DNA of 64,000 nucleotides, from positions 30,423 through 94,422 of the forward strand of contig CAYPYW010000007.1 in NCBI GenBank assembly GCA_964415365.1, read 5' to 3'. A program made the translations under genes and the position numbers. Under the pieces are notes generated by a model that worked only from the letters and a program-made list of their open reading frames with translations, made no database searches and was not told the DNA's origin. This document shows positions 26,017 through 34,631 of this stretch, piece after piece. Within the stretch, counting starts at the first letter, position 1. The number at the start of each line of letters is the position of its first letter. This DNA comes from Hydromicrobium sp964415365 (lineage in GTDB: Bacteria > Actinomycetota > Humimicrobiia > Humimicrobiales > Humimicrobiaceae).

Positions 26017-26285
26017 ATGCTGGTAATTTTCCAGAAGTATGATTTCTATCTTTCTACTGCTATAACAAATAATTCGGGTATTATTATTTTTATCTCATCA
26101 TTCAAATATTGCTTTAAAACAAATCTGCCTTTTTATACTGTAAATAACAAGGTAATTTCTGTATTCTATTTTTTATGGTAAAATTGGGAAAATTCATCGT
26201 AATTTAAATATATTTTATAAATATAGTAAAATTGTTTGCTTTTTAGTATAGGAATCATTAAGATACAAAGGAATAACGAGGGATA

Positions 26286-26645
26286 GTGTTTGATTCATAC
26301 GAAGAAGTAATAAGTACTTTAAAGTCTTTGAATGATTATTATTATATCAAATCTAATTTTATAATTTGCCCTAGATTGTGTAAGTTAAATACTGGAAGCA
26401 GGGAACTGTTTTGTTTTGGTTTTCTGGATAGTATTGAAAAGAAAAGAGAATTGGTAAAAAGACTAAAAAAATTAGAGGAAAGAGAAAAAACTGTGTTGCT
26501 TTTGTTTTACTCCTTGGGTAAATCAATAGGCTGCATTGGCCAAGAACTTCATTTGAGCTGTAGGCACTGTTACAGAATAAAGAATAAAGCTCTTGAGAAA
26601 ATAGTTAATTTTGGAAAAGAAAAAAATGTAGCTTTGTCTTATTAA
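26286..26645 (+). CDS. Small sigma-70 region-4-like DNA-binding protein
   Basis: The 119 residues end in a helix-turn-helix of the sigma region 4 / ArpU kind: LKKLEEREKTVLLLFYSLG, then SIGCIGQELHLSCRHCYRIK. The N-terminal half (tyrosine- and cysteine-rich) matches nothing I know, and no sigma region 2 is present, so it is not a full sigma factor. The GTG start follows CGAGGGA. Standing just ahead of a strong promoter and the polysaccharide cassette, it may regulate them; this is inference. The 269 bases before it (26017-26285) hold no gene I can support. Confidence 0.6.
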   Translation: MFDSYEEVISTLKSLNDYYYIKSNFIICPRLCKLNTGSRELFCFGFLDSIEKKRELVKRLKKLEEREKTVLLLFYSLGKSIGCIGQELHLSCRHCYRIKNKALEKIVNFGKEKNVALSY

Positions 26646-26769
26646 TATAAAAATCTTTTCAATATCTTAAATCTTGTCCATATCAAATAATTAGGATATA
26701 TATTATATTAGTATTATATATATGAGATATCTATAATTAAATTATAGTTAATTAAAAAAATTTCTCTTA

Positions 26770-26818
26770 TAAAGTGTTGACAATGTCGGCAATATATATA
26801 AAATATATTAAAGTGTTG
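26770..26818 (+). promoter_or_regulatory. Promoter for the polysaccharide cassette with direct repeats
   Basis: TTGACA (26777-26782) and TAAAAT (26799-26804) are separated by 16 bases. A 10-bp direct repeat, TAAAGTGTTG, occurs at 26770-26779 over the -35 and again at 26809-26818 over the expected start. The following leader of about 100 bases runs to the flippase gene, with another TATAAT at 26870-26875. The layout suits regulation by a protein binding the repeats. Confidence 0.5.
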
Positions 26819-26914
26819 TAATTGTGTTCTAATGCCTAGTACTCAAGGTTCTCAAATGTTTACAGTGTTTATAATCATATCCTTCCATAGGTATGTAATG
26901 AATTGTAAAAGTAT

Positions 26915-28255
26915 ATGAATTCTAGTACCAGTAGACACCGAATTAAAATTTTTTTTTCCAGGAATTTAAATATAACTGCCAAAAGTATTGGGGCGATGTT
27001 TATTTCTACTTCTGCAGTGAATCTTATTAACTTTTTTTATCAAATAATAATGGGAAGGTTACTGGGACCATCTGAATATGGCGTTCTAAATTCAATTATG
27101 TCTTTATTGTTTATATTTACTGCAGTTACAGCTACTGTACAGACTACATCAGCTAAATATTCATCTATTTATCTGGCGCAGGAAAATATAATCAAGATTA
27201 AAAGTTTTTTCTATTCAATAACAAAAAGGCTTCTAATTTTTTCTGGGGTTATTTTCATAATAATTATAGCCCTTCTAAGCAAAATAACCTCTTTTCTTAA
27301 AGTAGATTTTGCTTATCCTGTTGTTTTTCTTGGAATTATGATAATTGGGGGCTCGCTTATCTCTATTGGCAGAGGTACTCTGCAGGGTATAAAAAGATTT
27401 AAGGGCTTAGGGGTAAATCTGGTACTAGAAGTTCTATTAAAATTAATTCTGGGAATTATATTGGTATATTTTGGATTTAAAGCAAATGGAGCAGTTTTTG
27501 GATTTATGTTAGCTACATTGATTTCATACTTATTCATTTTCATACCCCTTCGGGATGTACTGACAAAAAAACCAGATGATAGTGTTGACAGCAAGGTTGA
27601 TATTAAAAAATTTTATAAAAGTATTTTCCTTATTTTGTTTTCTACTATTCTTTTTTCGCTTCTATCTTATGCTGATATTGTTTTAGTTAAGCATTTCTTT
27701 TCCTCGCATGATACCGGGGTTTATTCTGCTGCTGCTCAGATTGGGAGGATTATATTATTCTTCCCCGGTGCAATTTGTATAGTTCTTTTTCCTCGACTTT
27801 CGGAGAAACATATTAAGAGGGAAAACATAAATATTACATTTTTCAAGGGTTCAGCAATAATAGCGTTAATATCCTTTGTTTTTTTAATAGTTTATTATTT
27901 CTTTCCTGAAGTTCTCACAAGTTTTATTTATGGAAACGAATATCTGGTTGCATCTGGTTTAATTTTCAGGTATGGAATATTTATGACCTTCATTTCTCTT
28001 GTCACCTTACAGATTTTTTATTTTATCTCAATAGGAAAGTATTGGTACTTGATACAATTATTCTTTATTCTAGTTGGACAGATAGCACTAATATGGATAT
28101 ATCATAATAATCTCGGATCAATTCTAGTAATTCTTATAGCAAGTTCCCTCTTATTATTTCTTTTGAATTTCATATTAATTATTTTTAATAGTAAGAAGTT
28201 AAAAAGTAAAGGAAATGAGAAAAGAGAAAATTTCAATATTAATCCCAGCCTTTAA
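26915..28255 (+). CDS. Polysaccharide flippase, Wzx/MOP superfamily
   Basis: This 446-residue protein has about 12-14 hydrophobic helices. Near the N-terminus it shows FISTSAVNLINFFYQIIMGR and LLGPSEYGVLNS, the pattern of oligosaccharide flippases that move undecaprenyl-linked repeat units across the membrane. A basic tail follows the last helix. It is the first gene after the cassette promoter and overlaps the next gene by 41 bases, so they are probably co-transcribed. No SD is obvious. It is the only flippase in the window, so it probably serves the whole locus. Confidence 0.88.
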   Translation: MNSSTSRHRIKIFFSRNLNITAKSIGAMFISTSAVNLINFFYQIIMGRLLGPSEYGVLNSIMSLLFIFTAVTATVQTTSAKYSSIYLAQENIIKIKSFFYSITKRLLIFSGVIFIIIIALLSKITSFLKVDFAYPVVFLGIMIIGGSLISIGRGTLQGIKRFKGLGVNLVLEVLLKLILGIILVYFGFKANGAVFGFMLATLISYLFIFIPLRDVLTKKPDDSVDSKVDIKKFYKSIFLILFSTILFSLLSYADIVLVKHFFSSHDTGVYSAAAQIGRIILFFPGAICIVLFPRLSEKHIKRENINITFFKGSAIIALISFVFLIVYYFFPEVLTSFIYGNEYLVASGLIFRYGIFMTFISLVTLQIFYFISIGKYWYLIQLFFILVGQIALIWIYHNNLGSILVILIASSLLLFLLNFILIIFNSKKLKSKGNEKRENFNINPSL

Positions 28256-28946
28256 TGAGGAAGAAAATATATTGCTCACTGTTAAAGAAACAATAGCTGT
28301 ATTTGATGATTTAGGCGAGGATTACGAGGTTATAATAATTGATGATGGAAGCTATGATGGTACTTATAATGTCGTAGAAAAAGAACTTGGGCAATTTAAT
28401 AGTAGGGTGAAAATAGAGAGATATACACCCAACCGGGGTAAAGGGTTTGCAATTAAATATGGATTTAATTTTATAACTGGTAACTATGTCTTATTCTTGG
28501 ATGCTGATCTAGATTTACACCCCTCACAGATAGCTAATTTTTTACATTTGATGAAGGAAAAAAAAGCTGATGTCGTCATGGGCTCAAAAATGCATAAAAA
28601 TTCAGTTGTTAATTATCCCTTTACCAGGAGATTTTGTTGCATGGGATATTATCTTTTAGTGAAATTATTATTCAGCCTTCCCGTGAAGGATACTCAAACT
28701 GGTTTTAAATTATTTAAGTACAAAGCGTTAAAAACAGCTATTCAAAAGATTGTAATAAAAAAATATGCATTTGACCTGGAATTGCTTGTTGTCCTAAATA
28801 AGTATAGATATAAAATTATTGAAGGTCCAATTTATCTAAGGCAGACCAGGAAATATGGCAGGATAGGATTAAAGGATATTTTTTATATTTTCTTGGACAC
28901 AATGGCAGTTTTTTACCGACTATATATAAAGAGGTATTACGATTAA
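28215..28946 (+). CDS. Glycosyltransferase family 2, dolichyl/polyprenyl-phosphate sugar synthase type
   Basis: This 243-residue GT-A enzyme has ISILIPAFNEEENI at the N-terminus, IIIDDGSYDGT, the metal-binding LFLDADLDL and VKDTQTGFKLF, close to polyprenyl-phosphate mannose/glucose synthases. Such enzymes charge undecaprenyl phosphate with a sugar for use by GT-C enzymes outside the cell. Several GT-C-like proteins lie in this window and are candidate users. AAAGGA precedes the ATG inside the flippase gene. There are no C-terminal transmembrane helices. Confidence 0.87.
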   Translation: MRKEKISILIPAFNEEENILLTVKETIAVFDDLGEDYEVIIIDDGSYDGTYNVVEKELGQFNSRVKIERYTPNRGKGFAIKYGFNFITGNYVLFLDADLDLHPSQIANFLHLMKEKKADVVMGSKMHKNSVVNYPFTRRFCCMGYYLLVKLLFSLPVKDTQTGFKLFKYKALKTAIQKIVIKKYAFDLELLVVLNKYRYKIIEGPIYLRQTRKYGRIGLKDIFYIFLDTMAVFYRLYIKRYYD

Positions 28947-28967
28947 AAAGAATATTTATAATTGGTT

Positions 28968-30083
28968 ATGAAAATTCTTATACTAAGCTGGCGTGATATT
29001 AAAAATCCTTTAGCTGGTGGAGCAGAAATTTCACTTTTTGAACATACAAAGTGTTGGAAAAAAGAAGGTGCTGATATTATATGGTTTTCTTCATGTTTTA
29101 AGAAAGCAAAATCTGAGGAAGAAATTGAAGGAATAAAATTTATTCGCAAAGGATCTCATTATACTACTCATTTTTGGGCATTTTTATTCTATATTAGAGG
29201 TAAGTTTGGAAGAATTGATGTTATTATTGATAGTTTTCATTTCATCCCCTTTTTTACACCTTTTTATGTTAGAGATAAAAAAATAAGAATCATTGCATTA
29301 ATAAATGAGGTTGCAGGAAAGCTTTGGTTTTGCAATGCAGCTTTTCCTTTAGCAAATATAGGATATCATATTGAACCTATTATTATTAAGCTTTATAGAA
29401 ATATACTTTTTATAACAGGTTCAGAATCAACAAAAAATGAACTTGTTCATTTTAGTATAAAAATAGATAATATATTTGTTATCCATCATGGTGTTAAAGT
29501 AGAAGAGATTAGCAGTAGCATTCAAAAAGAAAGTATCCCTACTATTCTTTTTTTAGGGAGGATATCAGAGGACAAAGGCATAAAAGATGCTTTAAAAGCG
29601 TTGGTTCTAATAGGAAGGGAAGTAAGGGATATAAGGTTCTGGTTTGTTGGCAGTGAAGAGAAGAATGGCAGCTTTGGCAAGTTAGTCAATAGTGTAATAG
29701 GTAGTAGTCAAAACCTTAAAGATAAAATTGTTTTTTTTGGTTTTGTGAGTGAGAAGAAAAAATTCGAGCTTTTAAAAAGAGCTTGGATTTTGATACACCC
29801 TTCTAAAAAAGAAGGGTGGGGTTTAACGGTTATAGAAGCAGCATCACAAGGAACGCCTACAGTGGCGTATAAGGTAGAAGGTTTAATGGACTCTGTTATT
29901 AATGAAAAAACGGGTATCTTAACTAATCTAGATCCCTTATCTCTTTCTAAGGAAGTCATAAAACTTATCAATAATAAAAGTTTGTATAATAGTTTAAGTA
30001 GCAAAGCAATTACTTGGTCAAATAATTTTAGCTGGGGAAAAAGTGGAAAAAAAAGTTGGGAGATTATCAACCATTATAAGTAG
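28968..30083 (+). CDS. Glycosyltransferase family 4
   Basis: The 371 residues start MKILILSWRDIKNPLAGGAE, a GT4 subgroup signature. The C-terminal domain has TILFLGRISEDKGIKDALKA and HPSKKEGWGLTVIEAASQG with the EX7E pair. It transfers a sugar to the lipid-linked glycan in the cytosol. ATG 28968 is preferred to the in-frame TTG 28962. The same N-terminal signature returns in the broken gene at 42875, so two members of this subgroup were once present. Confidence 0.88.
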   Translation: MKILILSWRDIKNPLAGGAEISLFEHTKCWKKEGADIIWFSSCFKKAKSEEEIEGIKFIRKGSHYTTHFWAFLFYIRGKFGRIDVIIDSFHFIPFFTPFYVRDKKIRIIALINEVAGKLWFCNAAFPLANIGYHIEPIIIKLYRNILFITGSESTKNELVHFSIKIDNIFVIHHGVKVEEISSSIQKESIPTILFLGRISEDKGIKDALKALVLIGREVRDIRFWFVGSEEKNGSFGKLVNSVIGSSQNLKDKIVFFGFVSEKKKFELLKRAWILIHPSKKEGWGLTVIEAASQGTPTVAYKVEGLMDSVINEKTGILTNLDPLSLSKEVIKLINNKSLYNSLSSKAITWSNNFSWGKSGKKSWEIINHYK

Positions 30084-30260
30084 GGATACAATAATAAATG
30101 AATATTTAGGAACCGGTTGATATTTTGTTAACAAGAAAGAAATTTTTATTTCAAAGAAGATAAAAAGTAAAATTTTATTAAAGTTTCAATTAATTAAAAA
30201 TTTTATTGTTTAGAATTTTTTTTACATTGGCTTTTAATAGATATAAGGGTTAAGAAAGTT

Positions 30261-31031
30261 ATGAAGGTAGTTATTTTAGCAGGTGGATTTGGAACTAGAA
30301 TTAGTGAGGAATCTTCAATTATACCAAAACCAATGATAGAGATAGGTGGTAAACCTATCTTATGGCATATCATTAAAATTTATTCTCATTTTGGATTTAA
30401 AGATTTTATTATTTGCTTGGGTTATAAAGGATATGTAATAAAAGAGTATTTCACAAACTATTATTTGCATTCAAGTGATCTAACTGTTGAATTATCTTCT
30501 GGCAAATTAGAAATCCATAAGTGTGAATCTGAGGATGTAAAAATTACAATGGTAGATACAGGGTTGAATACCCTGACAGGGGGGAGGATAAAAAAAGTTA
30601 GTGATTATATAGGGAATAATACTTTTATGTTAACCTATGGCGATGGTGTTGCTGATATAAATATTAATGATTTATTGAGATTCCATGAAAGTAATAGTAA
30701 GTTTGCAACGATTACAGCAGTTAGACCTCCTGGAAGATTTGGTGGATTAAGGTTAGAAGAAGATTGTGTGGTTTCTAAATTTAAAGAAAAACCTAGAGGT
30801 GATGGTGGTTGGATTAATGGAGGTTTTTTCGTTTTGGAACCTGAGGTCTTGGATTATATTGAAGGAGACAATACATTATGGGAGAACGAGCCATTAATGA
30901 ATTTAGCAAAAGAGGGCCAACTTCTCGCGTATAAACATGAAGGGTTCTGGAAGCCTATGGATACACTTAGAGATAAAAGAGACCTTGAAGAATTATGGAA
31001 TTCAGGCAAAGCTCCATGGAAGGTTTGGTAG
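30261..31031 (+). CDS. rfbF: Glucose-1-phosphate cytidylyltransferase
   Basis: RfbF (DdhA) makes CDP-glucose from CTP and glucose-1-phosphate, the entry to CDP-3,6-dideoxyhexoses. The 256 residues contain the nucleotidyl-transfer motif LAGGFGTRISEESSIIPKPM with K23, the metal site YGDGVADI, and family blocks VRPPGRFGGL and WINGGFFVLEPEV. Length and motifs separate it from RfbA/GalU. ATAAGGG lies ahead of the ATG. The next gene, three bases away, is the matching CDP-glucose 4,6-dehydratase. Confidence 0.95.
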   Translation: MKVVILAGGFGTRISEESSIIPKPMIEIGGKPILWHIIKIYSHFGFKDFIICLGYKGYVIKEYFTNYYLHSSDLTVELSSGKLEIHKCESEDVKITMVDTGLNTLTGGRIKKVSDYIGNNTFMLTYGDGVADININDLLRFHESNSKFATITAVRPPGRFGGLRLEEDCVVSKFKEKPRGDGGWINGGFFVLEPEVLDYIEGDNTLWENEPLMNLAKEGQLLAYKHEGFWKPMDTLRDKRDLEELWNSGKAPWKVW

Positions 31032-31034
31032 ATT

Positions 31035-32027
31035 ATGTCTATGAGCGAGGATTATTGGAAAAATAGGAATGTATTTGTAACTGGTTGTACAGGTTTGCTT
31101 GGTTCCTGGCTTACTAAAGCTTTGGTTGAAAAAGGTGCTAATGTTATTGGGTTAATTAGAGACTTAGTGCCTAAATCAAATTTAAATTGGTCCGGATTTA
31201 ATGATAAAATCAATATTATTAGAGGAGAGTTAGAAGACTATTTTCTTTTGGAACGGATTATAAATGAGTATGAAGTCAATACTGTTTTTCATTTAGCGGC
31301 ACAGACTATTGTTAGTATCGCAAACAGAAATCCCCTTTCAACTTTTGAGAGTAATATAAAAGGTACATGGAATATATTAGAGGCTTGTAGGAGAAGTCAC
31401 ACCATAAAAAGAATAGTAGTAGCTTCCAGTGATAAAGCTTATGGAAATCAGGAAAAGCTTCCCTATAATGAAAATACTCCCTTAGAAGGAAGGCATCCTT
31501 ATGATGTTTCTAAAAGTTGTGCCGATCTCTTGTGTAGAGCATATTTTGAAACATATAAATTAGCTGTATGCGTGACTAGATGTGGGAATTTTTACGGCGG
31601 AGGAGATTTAAATTTTAACAGAATTGTACCTGGAACAATTCGTTCTATACTTAGTAATGAGAGTCCAATTATAAGAAGTGATGGAACACTTGTTAGGGAT
31701 TATTTTTATATCGAAGATGCAGTTGAGGCTTATTTATTACTTGCTGAAAATATGGAGAAGTCAAATATCCAAGGTGAAGCCTTTAACTTTAGCAATGAAA
31801 TCCAGGTGACTGTTTTAGAGTTGGTTAATAAAGTTATAAAGCTTATGGAAAGTGATTTAAGACCAAAAATCCTAAACAAAGCAGCAAATGAAATAAAACA
31901 TCAGTATCTGTCTGCAAAAAAGGCAAGAGAAATGTTGGGTTGGAAACCAAGATATACATTAGAGGAAGGATTAATAAAAACTATAGGGTGGTATAGAAAG
32001 TTTTTAGCTGAAGAGGAGGATAAGTAA
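31035..32027 (+). CDS. rfbG: CDP-glucose 4,6-dehydratase
   Basis: RfbG (DdhB) converts CDP-glucose to CDP-4-keto-6-deoxyglucose. The 330 residues, somewhat short of the usual 350-360, have VTGCTGLLGSW with G17/G20/G23, the diagnostic ASSDKAYGN (S132-D133-K134 in place of TDE) and Y156/K160 in HPYDVSK. It follows rfbF at three bases and its stop overlaps the next ATG by one base, so the genes are translationally coupled. Confidence 0.92.
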   Translation: MSMSEDYWKNRNVFVTGCTGLLGSWLTKALVEKGANVIGLIRDLVPKSNLNWSGFNDKINIIRGELEDYFLLERIINEYEVNTVFHLAAQTIVSIANRNPLSTFESNIKGTWNILEACRRSHTIKRIVVASSDKAYGNQEKLPYNENTPLEGRHPYDVSKSCADLLCRAYFETYKLAVCVTRCGNFYGGGDLNFNRIVPGTIRSILSNESPIIRSDGTLVRDYFYIEDAVEAYLLLAENMEKSNIQGEAFNFSNEIQVTVLELVNKVIKLMESDLRPKILNKAANEIKHQYLSAKKAREMLGWKPRYTLEEGLIKTIGWYRKFLAEEEDK

Positions 32028-32776
32028 TGAAAGTTATTTTTCTTGGTACTAATGGCTGGTATGATACAGAGACTGGGAGTACTATATGTGTACTTATAGA
32101 AACAGATGATTATTTCATTATTCTTGATGCTGGTAATGGGTTTTACAAAATAGACTGGTATATTACAAGCACGGATAAAAGACTGATTTATCTCTTCCTT
32201 AGCCATTTCCATTTTGACCATATTGTTGGTTTGCATACCTTAAACAAGTTTGATTTTGGCCAGGGAATACGTATTTATGGGCAGGTAGGTATAAAAGATA
32301 TTTTAAATGCGATAATTAACGAGCCTTATACGATTCCATTTGCCAAATTGCCATTTAAGGTAGGAGTCTATGAGCTTTCTGAAGGATTACATAATGTTCC
32401 TTTTTTAACACAATGTAAATTTCTTCTTCATTCTTCAAAATGTTTGGGGTATCGATTTAAACTTAATGGAAAAACAATCGCATATATTCCTGATACGGGG
32501 ATTTGCGAAAATGCAATAGAACTGTCAGAAGATGCCGATTTAGTTATTGCTGAATGTTCCTTTAAGATGGGACAACATAATACAAAATGGCAGCATTTAA
32601 ATCCTGAGGATGCAATACGAATTGCAAAGGAAGCAAACGCTAAAAAATTGGCTCTGGTTCATTTTGATGCGAATATATATCGTTCTCTTGATGAAAGGAC
32701 TGAGATGCAGAGGGAAATGAAGAAAGTATTTAAAAATTTTATAGTTACATTTGATAATACAGAAATAGAAATATAA
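32027..32776 (+). CDS. MBL-fold metal-dependent hydrolase
   Basis: The 249 residues show a metallo-beta-lactamase fold: ILDAGNGF, the zinc motif SHFHFDHIVGLH (H60, H62, D64, H65), YIPDTG and LVHFDAN. RNase Z- and phosphodiesterase-like members look similar, but none is a standard polysaccharide enzyme. The start overlaps the rfbG stop by one base behind GAGGAGGA, so it belongs to the CDP-sugar operon. It could cleave a phosphodiester or a nucleotide sugar; this is not known. Confidence 0.85.
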   Translation: MKVIFLGTNGWYDTETGSTICVLIETDDYFIILDAGNGFYKIDWYITSTDKRLIYLFLSHFHFDHIVGLHTLNKFDFGQGIRIYGQVGIKDILNAIINEPYTIPFAKLPFKVGVYELSEGLHNVPFLTQCKFLLHSSKCLGYRFKLNGKTIAYIPDTGICENAIELSEDADLVIAECSFKMGQHNTKWQHLNPEDAIRIAKEANAKKLALVHFDANIYRSLDERTEMQREMKKVFKNFIVTFDNTEIEI

Positions 32777-32819
32777 AGATAGGAGGTGATATAGTCATTC
32801 TGGAGCGGGAGCAAACGGT

Positions 32820-33956
32820 TTGATTAACCTATTTATGAATAGATTATCAAGTTTATATAAAAACATACCAGCTTCAAAAAAAGAGTATTTGCTGAGAATA
32901 AAGAAGGATTTTAATATCTGCAATATTTCAGAATGCCAAAATACTATTTTATTCGGTTCTGCTAAGCTAGGTATTAAAATATTATATATTCTTAAATTGG
33001 GGGGAATAAAGGTTTTAGCATTTGCAGATAACGATCAGCAAAAATGGGGTACATATATTGAAGGCATCCCAGTCATTTCTCCCGCTGAAATTTCATATTA
33101 TCCCTACTCATTTGTGATTATAGCCTCAAAGTATGTTAAGGTAATTTATAAACAGTTGAGTGATTTGAAGATTAAAAATATTTTACCTCACTATGTATTA
33201 AGCATACTTTTTCCGCACATTCTCCCAAATGTTTTCTATCAGGGAGCTTTTATGTCTATCGTAAAAGGTAGAGGAAAAATCGAACGTGTTTATCAAATGC
33301 TTTCTAACGAAAAATCACGAAAAATTTTCTTACAAATTATTGATTTTTTAATCTTTCTTTCGTCGGAACGGTTGCCTGCTGTGGAGGATAATCAATATTT
33401 TCCTGAGGAATTTTTGCTAGATAATGATGAAGTATATTTAGATGTGGGTGCCTTTGATGGCGATACGTTTAGAGAATTTGTACTTCGTAAAGGAGCCTCT
33501 TTTTGCAGATATATTGCTATTGAGCCTGATGATGAAAACTTTAATGAATTGGTAAATAGTATCCCAGAACGCTACAAGAACAAAGTAATAGCTTTACATG
33601 CTGCGGCTTCTTCAAAAAATGGATATGTTTATTTTTCTAATTCTGGACAGGTAGATTCTTATGTGTTGAAGAATGGAGGTAATAAAGTTAAGGCTATAAC
33701 AATAGATAAGTTATGCAAAAATCAGAGAGTCTCCTCGATAAAAATCGATGTCGAGGGATATGAGCTGGAAGTTTTGCGTGGCTCAGAGACTATCCTAAAG
33801 CAACAGAAACCAAAATTGGCTGTCTGTGTTTATCATCGACCGCAACATCTATGGGAGGTTCCTTTATTAATTAAGAAACTAAATCCTTGCTATCAAGGAT
33901 TTTTTCTCCGGCATCATAGCCCGGAGATATATGAAACTGTGTTATATGTGATATAA
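32820..33956 (+). CDS. FkbM-family methyltransferase with extra N-terminal domain
   Basis: The 378 residues consist of an N-terminal Rossmann-like domain (about 35-120, with TILFGSAKLG and AFADNDQQKWG) and a C-terminal SAM-dependent FkbM domain. The latter has VYLDVGAFDGDTFREF, IAIEPDDENF and IKIDVEGYELEVLRG, typical O-methyltransferase motifs. It may methylate a sugar hydroxyl of the glycan. The TTG start has GGGAG nine bases upstream. A stronger AGGAGGTGAT at 32781-32790 has no normal start codon behind it. Confidence 0.85.
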   Translation: MINLFMNRLSSLYKNIPASKKEYLLRIKKDFNICNISECQNTILFGSAKLGIKILYILKLGGIKVLAFADNDQQKWGTYIEGIPVISPAEISYYPYSFVIIASKYVKVIYKQLSDLKIKNILPHYVLSILFPHILPNVFYQGAFMSIVKGRGKIERVYQMLSNEKSRKIFLQIIDFLIFLSSERLPAVEDNQYFPEEFLLDNDEVYLDVGAFDGDTFREFVLRKGASFCRYIAIEPDDENFNELVNSIPERYKNKVIALHAAASSKNGYVYFSNSGQVDSYVLKNGGNKVKAITIDKLCKNQRVSSIKIDVEGYELEVLRGSETILKQQKPKLAVCVYHRPQHLWEVPLLIKKLNPCYQGFFLRHHSPEIYETVLYVI

Positions 33957-33959
33957 ACA

Positions 33960-34616
33960 ATGGTAAGAAATATAATATTTGATCTGGATGGTACTTTGAT
34001 AGACTCAGTTAAAGATATTATTAATTGTCTAAAGAAGTCTTTTAGTGAAAATAATATAAAATACATGATTCAAGATGAAAGAGTTTTAATAGGACCATCT
34101 TTGAGTGATATGATAGATATGGTTTCTCCGAATTTATCAAACTGTCAAAAAGAAAAATTAATTAATAAGTTTAAAAAATTCTATGACAACAGCGATTATG
34201 AAAATACAAGTTTAATTAGAGGTGTTAGGGAACTTCTTGATGAGTTGAAGGAAATGAAAATTAATATATATATTTCTACTAGCAAACGCCTTGTACCTAC
34301 AAAGAGAATACTAAAAAAACTTAATATGGAAAGCTATCTTAAGGGAGCTTTTACTATAGACTTTAATAATGGAAAACTAATGGGTAAAACGGAAGTGACA
34401 AAGTATATTATAAACAAATTTAAATTTAAGAGAAACCAAACTATATGTGTAGGGGATACTGAGTCTGACATTATAGCTGCTTCTAAAAATGGATTAAGGT
34501 CGGTAATATTTTTGAATGGATATGGAAATAGGGAAGATATTTTTAAGTCGAAACCAACATATACTATTAATAAAATGCTTGATTTGATTACGGTTGTTAA
34601 TAAAATTAATGGATAA
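33960..34616 (+). CDS. HAD-superfamily phosphatase, phosphoglycolate-phosphatase-like
   Basis: The 218 residues carry HAD motif I IIFDLDGTLIDS (D8, D10), motif II in YISTSKR, the K of motif III and motif IV VGDTESDIIAA, with a helical cap between motifs I and II. Such enzymes remove phosphate from small sugar phosphates. In front of a NeuB-like synthase it could dephosphorylate an acid-sugar phosphate, as happens with sialic-acid 9-phosphate. The gene starts three bases after the FkbM gene. Confidence 0.87.
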   Translation: MVRNIIFDLDGTLIDSVKDIINCLKKSFSENNIKYMIQDERVLIGPSLSDMIDMVSPNLSNCQKEKLINKFKKFYDNSDYENTSLIRGVRELLDELKEMKINIYISTSKRLVPTKRILKKLNMESYLKGAFTIDFNNGKLMGKTEVTKYIINKFKFKRNQTICVGDTESDIIAASKNGLRSVIFLNGYGNREDIFKSKPTYTINKMLDLITVVNKING

Positions 34617-34631
34617 AAGGAGACAAGATCA

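Noticed and set aside
26017..26181. A 54-codon frame directly after the second ATPase, and a peptide-like reading on the other strand
   Set aside because: No SD, no recognisable family on the forward strand, and the reverse reading is broken by stops; not supported as a gene or as a named remnant.
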